A stretch of DNA of 64,000 nucleotides, taken from an uncultured Prevotella sp. (GTDB taxonomy: Bacteria > Bacteroidota > Bacteroidia > Bacteroidales > Bacteroidaceae). Location of the stretch: the NCBI GenBank assembly GCA_900545525.1, contig UQZX01000002.1, positions 62,001-126,000 of the forward strand, in the 5' to 3' direction. The position numbers and the translations under genes are program-made. The notes under the pieces were generated by a model, which ran no database searches, was not told the origin of the DNA, and saw only the letters and a list, made by a program, of their open reading frames with translations. Of this stretch, positions 34,363 through 41,813 are shown in pieces. Each line of letters begins with the position of its first letter. The stretch's first letter is position 1.

Positions 34363-34617
34363 ATGAAAAAAGGTATTCATCCAGAAAACTATCGCCCCGT
34401 CGTATTCAAGGATATGTCCAACGGCGATATGTTCCTTACAAGGTCTACATGCAAGACAAATGATACAGTAGAATTTGAAGGAGAGACTTATCCTGTAGTG
34501 AAGATAGAAATATCAAGCACCTCTCACCCGTTCTATACAGGCAAGAGCAAGCTCGTTGACACCGCCGGTCGTGTGGACAAGTTCATGAGCCGCTACGGAA
34601 AGGCTGCGAAGAAATAA
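34363..34617 (+). CDS. rpmE2: 50S ribosomal protein L31, type B
   Basis: This 84-residue protein starts MKKGIHPENYRPVVFKDMSN. It carries the type-B features: no paired cysteine zinc motif, and the KIEISSTSHPFYTGKSK stretch followed by GRVDKFMSRYG. It is a ribosomal subunit protein. It has its own promoter and sits alone between the carbohydrate genes and a nuclease gene. Confidence 0.96.
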   Translation: MKKGIHPENYRPVVFKDMSNGDMFLTRSTCKTNDTVEFEGETYPVVKIEISSTSHPFYTGKSKLVDTAGRVDKFMSRYGKAAKK

Positions 34618-34654
34618 TATATATTTATACTTTATATAAGTTAAGAGAGACATT

Positions 34655-34701
34655 AAGGTGTGTTCAGGCGTAGTTGCATATACGCAGGGGCACACTTTTT
34701 T
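34655..34701 (+). terminator. Probable terminator after rpmE2
   Basis: AAGGTGTG (34655-34662) pairs with CACACTTT, followed by a T-run up to about 34701. The inner GGCGTA/TACGC pairing extends the stem. Confidence 0.6.
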
Positions 34702-34748
34702 CGGCTTTAAGACAAGGGACCGCCGTGTCCGCAATATATACATACGAG

Positions 34749-35669
34749 ATGAAAGAAACAAGACTGCTGCTTTACATGCTGTGCGCAATGCTGGGACTGG
34801 CATCGTGCGGCGGAAGCGATGATGACGGTGATGGTGAAGGAGGCGTAACACCGCCAAGTGAAAACGTTAACAGGAACATCGTCACGGGCGGACTGTCCGA
34901 TGCCGTGACACGCCTTGAGTTTCCCAAAGTGAAAGGCGGCAGAAACAGGATATTGGTTTACCGTACCGGCGATAAGTATGGTATAAACTACTGTGTGGAA
35001 TGGGATGCTGACAAGAAGTCGCAGCGCTGGTCGTGCTATCAGATGTATCAGGGCTGGCAGGGAAATGCCGGGAGATATGATCCCAATACAAATCCCGGGA
35101 ATCATCCTAATGAACGTCAATATCCATACGACCCCAATCTGCCTGCATCGGAGCGTTGGGAAGAAGATTATTTTTATGGCTCGAGATTGGATCACGGTCA
35201 TATATGTCCGTCTGCCGACCGCCAGTATTCAAAAGAGGCTAACTATCAGACATTCTACATGACAAACATGCAGCCGCAGTATAACAGGTTTAATGCCAAG
35301 CTGTGGGCAGAGATGGAGAAAAGGGTACGCAACTGGACTCCGTCGTCTCCCAAGGACACCCTCTTTGTGTGCAAAGGCGGTACGATAGACAGTGAAGAAA
35401 ATATCCTGATGCGTATACAGGGCAGGCTGATTGTGCCAAAATATTTCTACATGGCGATGCTCCTTAAGGTAAACGGATACTACCGTGCCATAGCCTTTTG
35501 GGCGGAAAATGAAAACAGGGACAGGGGAAACGAGAGCCTCAGACAGTTTGCCATAAGCATAGACGAACTGGAACGCCGCACAGGAATAGACTTTTTCTGC
35601 AATCTGCCCGATGACATTGAGAATAGGGTTGAAAGCTCATACAATACAAGTGTGTGGGGACTGAAGTAA
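34749..35669 (+). CDS. DNA/RNA non-specific endonuclease, lipoprotein
   Basis: This 306-residue protein has a signal and lipobox LASC with Cys at 20, then an acidic Gly-rich spacer (GGSDDDGDGEGG). The catalytic region is SRLDHGHICPSADRQY, in which H151 aligns with the general base of the usual DRGH motif but the Arg is replaced by His149. MTNMQPQYNRFNAKLWAEME supplies the metal-site Asn and Glu. It would be an exported nuclease of the NucA/EndoG family. The start at 34749 is preferred because a signal peptide begins there. Confidence 0.9.
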   Translation: MKETRLLLYMLCAMLGLASCGGSDDDGDGEGGVTPPSENVNRNIVTGGLSDAVTRLEFPKVKGGRNRILVYRTGDKYGINYCVEWDADKKSQRWSCYQMYQGWQGNAGRYDPNTNPGNHPNERQYPYDPNLPASERWEEDYFYGSRLDHGHICPSADRQYSKEANYQTFYMTNMQPQYNRFNAKLWAEMEKRVRNWTPSSPKDTLFVCKGGTIDSEENILMRIQGRLIVPKYFYMAMLLKVNGYYRAIAFWAENENRDRGNESLRQFAISIDELERRTGIDFFCNLPDDIENRVESSYNTSVWGLK

Positions 35670-35689
35670 TTTTCTTGAGGAAGATTTTA

Positions 35690-36118
35690 TTGAAGTTAAA
35701 GAAGATTTTATTGAAGTTAAAGAAGTCAATGGAAGTTAAGGAAGTTAAAGGACAAATGACTGGAGGAAGGAGTAAAGGTAGTAAGGAGTAAAGGTAGTAA
35801 AAGTAGTAAGTAGTAAGGAAGTAAAGTAGTAAGTAGTAAAAGTAGTCTCCTCCCCCCCCCTTCGTTCGTGCGGATTTGTAATCCGCACGCAATGTAAGTC
35901 CAATTTTATGTGTTATTATAATGTATAGATGCGTGCGGATTGTAAATCCGCACGAACGAAGGAGGGTGAATCCACACGAGGGAAATCCGCACGAACGAAG
36001 GAGCACGAACGAAGAAACGAAGGGAAACCCGCACGGACGAAGGGACATTGTTTCTTTATTCTTCATTTTAATCCCGGCGGCAGCAAATTCTTCATTCTTC
36101 ATTCTTCATTCTTCATTT
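35690..36118. repeat. Repeat-rich interval between the two nuclease genes
   Basis: The interval holds GAAGTTAAAGAAG repeats (35694-35757), AGTAGTAAGGAGTAAAG repeats (35760-35846), a C9 run (35852-35860) and a hairpin of 30-bp arms (35859-35888 with 35933-35962) containing TGCGGATTTGTAATCCGCA. It continues with CACGAACGAAG repeats to about 36045 and a one-armed GAATGAA hairpin copy near 36075-36118. No gene is seen. Confidence 0.85.
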
Positions 36119-36126
36119 TTAAATAT

Positions 36127-36134
36127 TATCTTTG
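36127..36134 (+). promoter_or_regulatory. -7 box of the exonuclease/phosphatase gene
   Basis: TATCTTTG, 42 nt before the start codon at 36176. No clear -33 box is seen. Confidence 0.6.
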
Positions 36135-36175
36135 CAAAGTTGTATACCGAATAATACAAATAAAGAATAAATATT

Positions 36176-37225
36176 ATGAAGAAACAAAATCTGTTTTTGG
36201 TTTTATTCCTGTGCATGATAGCCGTGAACGGCATGGCACAGAAGAAGTTCTCCGCATACGCAGTGGGATTTTACAATCTTGAAAATCTTTTCGACACATG
36301 CCACGATGAAGGGAAGAACGACTATCAGTTCCTGCCCGCAGGTTCTTACAAGTGGACGGGACTGAAGTATACAAACAAGCTGCGCAACATGGCAAGAGTA
36401 CTTGCCGACATGGCATCGGACAAGCTGCCCGGCGTGGGATGTGCCGTCATAGGCGTGTCGGAGGTTGAAAACTCCAAGTGTCTCGACGACCTCGTTGCCC
36501 AGGAACCGCTCAAGGCACGCGGGTATAAGTATGCACATATAGAGGGACCGGACAGGCGCGGCGTAGACTGTGCCATGCTGTACAACCCCAGCCTGTTTAA
36601 GGTAAGGGACATGAAACTGGTGCCCTACGTGCCCGAGCAGGAGAAGGACAGCACATACCGCACGCGCGGTTTCCTCACCGTAAGCGGAGACATGGCTGGC
36701 GAGCATGTCGTGGTGGTGGTATGCCACTGGCCCAGCCGTTTTGCCGGTTCGTACTACCGTGAGGTTGCAGGGCGTCAGGTAAGGGCGCTGAAAGACTCGC
36801 TGCTGCGCGACGACCCCAAGGCAAAGGTGTTTGTAATGGGCGATATGAACGACGACCCTACGAACAAGAGCATGAAGGTGGAACTGCGCGCGCGCGGAGA
36901 TATGAAAGACGTGAAAGACGGGGATATGTACAACCCGTGGTACAACCTGCTCGTGAAGGAGGGCATAGGAACGCTGACATATCAGGGAGCGTGGAACCTT
37001 TTCGACCAGATAGTGATGACGCCTAACGTGGTGAACCTTGACGGGCGCAAGGACTATACGGAGCTGAAGCTGTGGCGTCATGAGATTTTCAAGCGCGACT
37101 ACCTCTTTCAGGAGGACGGCAAGTATAAGGGCAACCCGAAGAGAACGCATGCCGGAGGTGCATGGCTGAACGGATACAGCGACCACCTGCCTGTGATTGT
37201 GTATCTGCTGAAGGAGCAGAAGTGA
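36176..37225 (+). CDS. Endonuclease/exonuclease/phosphatase family protein, exported
   Basis: This 349-residue EEP-fold enzyme has an N-terminal signal (MKKQNLFLVLFLCMIAVNGMA-Q), then FYNLENLFD, IGVSEVEN (the metal-binding Glu), VVVVCHWPSR, VFVMGDMNDDPTN (catalytic Asp and Asn), and GYSDHLPVIVYL (catalytic Asp-His). All metal and catalytic positions are present. The export signal and lipoprotein neighbours suggest a periplasmic or surface nuclease or phosphodiesterase. Confidence 0.9.
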   Translation: MKKQNLFLVLFLCMIAVNGMAQKKFSAYAVGFYNLENLFDTCHDEGKNDYQFLPAGSYKWTGLKYTNKLRNMARVLADMASDKLPGVGCAVIGVSEVENSKCLDDLVAQEPLKARGYKYAHIEGPDRRGVDCAMLYNPSLFKVRDMKLVPYVPEQEKDSTYRTRGFLTVSGDMAGEHVVVVVCHWPSRFAGSYYREVAGRQVRALKDSLLRDDPKAKVFVMGDMNDDPTNKSMKVELRARGDMKDVKDGDMYNPWYNLLVKEGIGTLTYQGAWNLFDQIVMTPNVVNLDGRKDYTELKLWRHEIFKRDYLFQEDGKYKGNPKRTHAGGAWLNGYSDHLPVIVYLLKEQK

Positions 37226-37463
37226 TTTTGAATTACGAATTACGAGTTACGAATGTGGAGTTACGAATGACGAATTGTTCTCGCTGCGCTGCGATTGTGA
37301 ATTGCAAATTATGAATTATGAATTATGAAAAAACTCGTAATTCAAAATTCGTCACTCGTCATTCATCATCTGCCAGAGGCAGACAACTCGTCATTCGTAA
37401 CTCCACATTCGTAATTCGTAACCCGTAACTCAAAATTCGTAATTCGTAATTCGTAACTCAAAA
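37226..37463. repeat. Dispersed intergenic element copy
   Basis: This copy of the element found at 3, 672 and 5576 has GTTCTCGCTGCGCTGCGAT near 37276 and a TCTGCC-AGA-GGCAGA core near 37369-37384, flanked by short GAATTACGA and TTCGTAATTC repeats in inverted orientation. No gene lies inside. Confidence 0.85.
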
Positions 37464-38042
37464 ATGATAGAGTACCACCCGTTGAAACCGTTTTTGCCGG
37501 AAGGCTCCCGGCTGCTGATGCTCGGCAGCTTTCCGCCTGCACGCCACCGCTGGTGCATGGACTTCTTCTATCCCAACTTTATCAACGACATGTGGCGCAT
37601 CTTCGGCATCGTGTTCTTTGACGACAGGGAGCACTTTGTAGACCGCGGTGCGGGTGCCTTTAAGAAAGACGACATCGTGGCGTTTCTTGAGGATAGGGGA
37701 GTGGCACTGTATGACACCGCCAGTGCCGTGATACGCCGTAACAACACAGCGGCTGACAAAGACCTTGAGGTGGTGGAGCCTACAGACCTCGATGCGTTGC
37801 TGCGGCGTATACCGCAGTGCCGTGCCGTGGTGACGACAGGACAGAAGGCTACCGACGTGTTTACGGAACATTTCAGCATCAGGCAGCCCAAAGTGGGACA
37901 CTGTGAGGCGTTTGTCTTTGAAGGGCGGCAGATGAGGCTTTACCGCATGCCGAGCAGTTCGAGGGCATATCCCATGAAGGTGGAGCGGAAGGCGGATATA
38001 TACCGTCCGATGCTGTTGAAGGAGCTTGGAGAAGAAGACTGA
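37464..38042 (+). CDS. Uracil-DNA glycosylase family protein
   Basis: This 192-residue protein starts MIEYHPLKPFLPEGSRLLML. The UDG-superfamily motif 1 is LMLGSFPPARHRWCMDFFYPNFINDMWR, and motif 2 is YRMPSSSRAYPM. VALYDTASAVIRR and AVVTTGQKATDVF are consistent with the core beta-sheet. This subfamily lacks the classical UDG catalytic residues and may resemble hypoxanthine or TDG-like enzymes. It would repair deaminated bases. Confidence 0.8.
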   Translation: MIEYHPLKPFLPEGSRLLMLGSFPPARHRWCMDFFYPNFINDMWRIFGIVFFDDREHFVDRGAGAFKKDDIVAFLEDRGVALYDTASAVIRRNNTAADKDLEVVEPTDLDALLRRIPQCRAVVTTGQKATDVFTEHFSIRQPKVGHCEAFVFEGRQMRLYRMPSSSRAYPMKVERKADIYRPMLLKELGEED

Positions 38043-38092
38043 TAGACGGCTTGGACAATAAGCCTGTAAACGTGATAAAAAATAGCAGGAAC

Positions 38093-38698
38093 ATGACAAT
38101 AATAGGAATTGCCGGCGGCACCGGTTCAGGAAAGACCACCGTCGTAAGGAAGATAGCCGAGGCGTTGCCGCCACATTATGTGGCAGTGGTGCCGCTCGAC
38201 TCGTATTATAATGACACCTCTCACATGACGGAGGAGGAGCGTCATGCCATAAACTTTGATCATCCGGACGCGTTCGACTGGAAGCTGCTGGGCAGGCATC
38301 TCAACGACCTGCGCCATGGCATTGCGGTGGAGCAGCCCACGTATTCGTACATAAAATGCAACCGTCTGCCCGAGACAGTGCATGTTGACCCCAAGCCGGT
38401 GATAATAGTAGAGGGCATAATGACGCTGCTGAACAAAAAGCTGAGGGATATGATGGACCTGAAGATATTTGTGGACACCGACTCCGACGAGCGTCTGATA
38501 CGCAACATACAGCGTGATGTGGTGGAGCGCGGCCGCACGGTGGACATGGTGGTGGAACGTTATCTCAGAGTGCTGAAGCCCATGCACGAACAGTTTATAG
38601 AGCCGACAAAGCGCTATGCGGACATCATAATACCGCAAGGCGGAGAGAACCACAGGGGCATACACATTCTGTGCAAGTATATTGAGGGGCTGAAGTAA
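38093..38698 (+). CDS. udk: Uridine kinase
   Basis: This 201-residue P-loop kinase starts MTIIGIAGGTGSGKTTVVRK with GGTGSGKT at residues 8-15. It shares the family features: VPLDSYYND, FDHPDAFDW and PVIIVEGIMTLLNKKLR. It phosphorylates uridine and cytidine using ATP or GTP. The start at 38093 is chosen because it is the first Met in line with the P-loop; an earlier Met at 38051 adds residues without homology. Confidence 0.92.
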   Translation: MTIIGIAGGTGSGKTTVVRKIAEALPPHYVAVVPLDSYYNDTSHMTEEERHAINFDHPDAFDWKLLGRHLNDLRHGIAVEQPTYSYIKCNRLPETVHVDPKPVIIVEGIMTLLNKKLRDMMDLKIFVDTDSDERLIRNIQRDVVERGRTVDMVVERYLRVLKPMHEQFIEPTKRYADIIIPQGGENHRGIHILCKYIEGLK

Positions 38699-38702
38699 GG
38701 AT

Positions 38703-38832
38703 TTTAAGAAGTTAAGGAAGTTAGAAGAAGTTAAGGAAGTTAAAGGACAAATGTCTAAGCTTTAGGTCTTTGCTTGTCATGGTATTGTCCTTTAACTTCC
38801 TTAACTTCTTCTAACTTCCTTAACTTCTTAAA
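38703..38832. repeat. Perfect 48-bp inverted repeat between udk and the DUF308 gene
   Basis: 38703-38750 and 38785-38832 are exactly complementary, 48 bp each, with a 34-nt loop. The arms are built from AAGTTAAGGAAGTTA words. It ends a few bases before the stop codon (38837) of the opposing gene and probably serves as a terminator for both. Confidence 0.93.
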
Positions 38833-38836
38833 CTAC

Positions 38837-39427
38837 CTATAACTCCTTTACCTCCTTTCCTCCCTTCCTGCTTATTTTCCTTATCTTGAATCCATTGATA
38901 AGTTCCGTAATTCCGTAGAACAGCAGGCTGCATCCGATGATGAGCATGGGAATTCCGGCAGCCTCTATCGGATTGAGTATGATGAAACATCCTGCGAGGA
39001 GCGTCACGGAGGGGAACGCCCAGTAGAAGGCGGGCAGCTTCTGCACCTTGTTCGCCCATGCAAGATTTATGAACTGGCTCAAGGCGGCGAAGACTATTAT
39101 TGCACCGAAGAAGTACATAAGATACTCGATGAACGTTTCAGGGATGAGGGCAAGGATTATGCCGAGAAGAATGCTGCCCAGCCCCACTATTGGAAATGCC
39201 GGCTTGGTATCGGGAATGATGTTCCCCTCCTCATCGTATACAGTCACGTTGTTCCTGCTTATCCCCGTGCTGAAATATACGGCACACGATATCACGCCCG
39301 AGAGAAGGAACAGGATGCCCGTGGCAATTGTTATTCCCTTTACCGTGTCGTCAGGATCTTTTATCAGCAGGATACCCGTGATAATGGCGCATATTGCGCG
39401 GAATACCGAACTTTGTAATACTTTCAT
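38837..39427 (-). CDS. DUF308/HdeD-type membrane protein
   Basis: This 196-residue protein has five or six membrane helices in the DUF308 pattern, with IVGLGSILLGIILALIPETFIEYLMYFF and AGIPMLIIGCSLLFYGITELINGF. The loop VYDEEGNIIPDTK lies on one side. The C-terminus KGGKEVKEL is basic. HdeD-type proteins have been linked to acid stress, but no function is known for this one. A TATTTTTG box lies upstream on the minus strand (39457-39464). Confidence 0.82.
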   Translation of the reverse strand: MKVLQSSVFRAICAIITGILLIKDPDDTVKGITIATGILFLLSGVISCAVYFSTGISRNNVTVYDEEGNIIPDTKPAFPIVGLGSILLGIILALIPETFIEYLMYFFGAIIVFAALSQFINLAWANKVQKLPAFYWAFPSVTLLAGCFIILNPIEAAGIPMLIIGCSLLFYGITELINGFKIRKISRKGGKEVKEL

Positions 39428-39456
39428 ATCTTTTCTTGTTTTTGGTTCCTTACGGG

Positions 39457-39546
39457 CAAAAATAATAAATTACCTTCTGCACCACAATTATTTTCATACA
39501 TTTTGTGTTTATTAATGATGAATTTGTATTTGTCTTCGTATCTTTG
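39457..39546. promoter_or_regulatory. Divergent promoter region
   Basis: TATTTTTG on the minus strand (39457-39464) is about 30 nt from the DUF308 start. TATCTTTG on the plus strand (39539-39546) is 27 nt before the phosphatase start. Confidence 0.6.
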
Positions 39547-39573
39547 CCCACTAAAGAAAAATCTTCACATACG

Positions 39574-40080
39574 ATGACAAAACTTTTTCTTGTGCGCCAT
39601 GGCGAGACCGTGGACAATGTGAACCGCATAATGCAGGGGCAGACACAGGGCGAGCTTACTGACAACGGGCGCAGACAGGCTCTTGAGGTGATGAGGAGAA
39701 TGGAGCGTGTAAGGGTGGACGCGTTTGTGTCGAGCGACCTGAAACGCTCTATGGACACATGTGCAATCATTGCCCTGCCGCACGGCAAGGAGGTCAGGAC
39801 GACAAGGCTGCTGCGCGAACGCGACTGGGGAGGCTTTACCGGACGTTTCATTCCCGACCTTAAGGACGAGCCGTGGCCCGACGATGTAGAGACACAGGAG
39901 GCGCTGCTGGCAAGGGCGCGCGGCTTTATTGCGTTTATAAAGAGTGAATATCCTGACCGGACGGTGGTTGCCGTAGGGCACGGCATCATAAACAAGGCGA
40001 TACAGGCTGTGCACTATGGCAAGGAGATGCGCGACGTGCCCCGCATGGATAATGCTGAGGTAAGATGTCTGATGCTGTGA
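39574..40080 (+). CDS. Histidine phosphatase family protein
   Basis: This 168-residue protein starts MTKLFLVRHGETVDNVNRIM with the RHG catalytic motif (LVRHGET, His at about 9), then VSSDLKRSMDTCAIIA and VVAVGHGIINKAIQ, the second conserved His of the branch-1 histidine phosphatases. The substrate cannot be told among phosphoglycerate mutase-like, alpha-ribazole phosphatase and others. The start at 39574 lies 27 nt after a TATCTTTG box; an earlier Met would start before that box. Confidence 0.87.
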   Translation: MTKLFLVRHGETVDNVNRIMQGQTQGELTDNGRRQALEVMRRMERVRVDAFVSSDLKRSMDTCAIIALPHGKEVRTTRLLRERDWGGFTGRFIPDLKDEPWPDDVETQEALLARARGFIAFIKSEYPDRTVVAVGHGIINKAIQAVHYGKEMRDVPRMDNAEVRCLML

Positions 40081-40249
40081 TGAGGGGGCTTGATTGGCGG
40101 CGTTGCTTGTGGAATTGTGAAAGACGGCATGGCATAAAAAAGTTTATTAGTCTTAAGGCTGCTGCCTGCAAGACTAATAAACCCGTCAACTAAAAAACTA
40201 ACCAATTTAAAAACTATAGAACTTAAGAATTATCTTTGTGTGCCTATGC

Positions 40250-41290
40250 TTACCTTCTTCCGCCGAAGTGTCCGCCGCCGTGGCTGCTGCTTCCTCCCGC
40301 TCCGTGGCTCATGCCTGCCGACCTGCCCGACGGTGCACTGCTGTTGCGCGGCGTGAAGGTGTTTGCCGGGCGTGTCACGCTCCTTGTTGGTGAAGACACG
40401 CTCCTTGTTGGTGAGCTTGTACTTCTGTTCCCTCCGAACCTTGTTCCGCTGTGTGTGCTTCCCCCGCGTGTCACTGTAGAGCGTGTGCTGCTCTCACGTT
40501 CGGTTACGCGGTTGCCGAAGCTGCGTCCGGAACTGCTTCCCGGGTTGTGCGTGTTCCCGCTGCCGAAACGGCTGTGTCCGCTGTTTCCTCCCGACGGTCT
40601 GTTGCCATTGTCTTGTTTCTTGTCGTCTCTGTTGTCTGCAGACGGTCTGCCTGTGGCTGTGCCTCTGTTGCTGCCGCCGAACCTTCCGCTGCCGTTGCCA
40701 AATCTTCCGTCGCGGTTGCCCCTGTGCCCGCCATTGCCATTATTAAAGTTTCCGTGGTCCTTTCTATGATAGTCGCCACGGTCAAAGCGGTCTCTCATGC
40801 CGTGTCCTCCCTCGCGGTGCGGGCGTCCGTAGGTACGTCCGTGATACCAGCTGCGTCCTCCGTTGTGCCTCCAGCTGTGTCCTCCCCTGTATGAAACATA
40901 GAAGTGCGGGCGTCCGAAGTAGAAATAGTTGCGGTGCGGATATCGCGCGTATATTCCGAAGTGCCATACTCCGGCGTGCCAGTATAGCGGGCGGTAGAAA
41001 TAGCTTGCCGCGCAGTATGCCCTGTATTGCCAGTCGAGCAGGATATAGCTCAGGTCGAGGTTGCGGTTGCGCCAGTATGCCCCGTACAGGTCGTCGTATG
41101 TGTTAATGCTCATGAGATAGTCAAGGTTTACCTCGTATGCCGCTTCATACTGGTCGTCAGACAGGTTCAGCTCGTATGCCATTTTGTCCGTAAGGAAAAG
41201 AGCCTGCTCTCGTGCCCTGTCGTAGCTCATTGCACTGGCGGATGCTGCCATAGAGAAGAGTGCAGTGAGGATTATCATAAACTTCTTCAT
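40250..41290 (-). CDS. Secreted Gly/Arg/Ser/His-rich protein
   Basis: This 346-residue protein starts MKKFMIILTALFSMAASASA (signal peptide). Residues about 20-100 form a folded-looking domain (YDRAREQALFLTDKMAYELNLSDDQYEAAYEVNLDYLMSINTYDD...YWRNRNLDLSYILLDWQYRAY). The rest is disordered, dominated by Gly, Arg, Ser, His and Asn with repeats such as FGGSNRG and SSPTRSV. No enzyme motif is visible. Similar N-terminal domains occur in Bacteroides and Prevotella without known function. It could be a surface or envelope adhesion protein. Confidence 0.75.
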   Translation of the reverse strand: MKKFMIILTALFSMAASASAMSYDRAREQALFLTDKMAYELNLSDDQYEAAYEVNLDYLMSINTYDDLYGAYWRNRNLDLSYILLDWQYRAYCAASYFYRPLYWHAGVWHFGIYARYPHRNYFYFGRPHFYVSYRGGHSWRHNGGRSWYHGRTYGRPHREGGHGMRDRFDRGDYHRKDHGNFNNGNGGHRGNRDGRFGNGSGRFGGSNRGTATGRPSADNRDDKKQDNGNRPSGGNSGHSRFGSGNTHNPGSSSGRSFGNRVTERESSTRSTVTRGGSTHSGTRFGGNRSTSSPTRSVSSPTRSVTRPANTFTPRNSSAPSGRSAGMSHGAGGSSSHGGGHFGGRR

Positions 41291-41424
41291 AGTTGTAAGC
41301 TTTATATTGTTATACTGTTTGTTGTTATTTTTCATGTTGCAAAGAAACAAATAAAAAACAGCAGAGGCAAAGGATTTTCCCTAAAGAGGAGGGGGATTTT
41401 CCCTATGTTTAATGTTAGCCAGGC

Positions 41425-41725
41425 GAATTTATCTTTTGTTAGACTACAAACCACCCCTGCCCCTCCTTTGAAAAAGGAGAGGACACAGCTCAGATATCGT
41501 ATGCAGGAGTCTTTAGTGTCTTTAAGGTCTTTAAAGTCATTAAAGACCATAATGCCAATCTTCTCCTTCCTCCCTTTTTCTTCCAAACTTAATCATTTGT
41601 CCTTTAACTTCCTCTAACTTCCATAACTTCTTTACCTCCCTAAAACCTTACTCCATCCTACGTGTCCCCTCCTTTTCCAAAGGAGGGGCAGGGGTGGTTT
41701 GTTGTATAACAGGAAAGATAAATTT
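41425..41725. mobile_element. MITE-like 300-bp element with long terminal inverted repeats
   Basis: 41446-41486 and 41662-41702 are inverted with two mismatches over 41 bp. The arms extend imperfectly outward to about 41425 and 41725 (AATTTATCTTT with AAAGATAAATT). The interior contains no gene, only a GTCTTTAAAG-type repeat and one arm of the GAAGTTAAGG family at about 41597-41620. Target-site duplication is not evident, so mobility is not proven. Confidence 0.6.
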
Positions 41726-41748
41726 GTTGCACTCACGTTATATTACGA

Positions 41749-41786
41749 AAGGAGGTCGTGCTGTTGGCACGGCCTCCTTTTTTCGT
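41749..41786 (-). terminator. Probable terminator of the gene at 41814
   Basis: AAAGGAGGTCGTGC pairs with GCACGGCCTCCTTT around a 5-nt loop, with one G-T wobble. The stem is immediately downstream of the leftward gene's stop. Confidence 0.65.
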
Positions 41787-41813
41787 AAGTGCATAATATT
41801 TATTATGCCTCTG

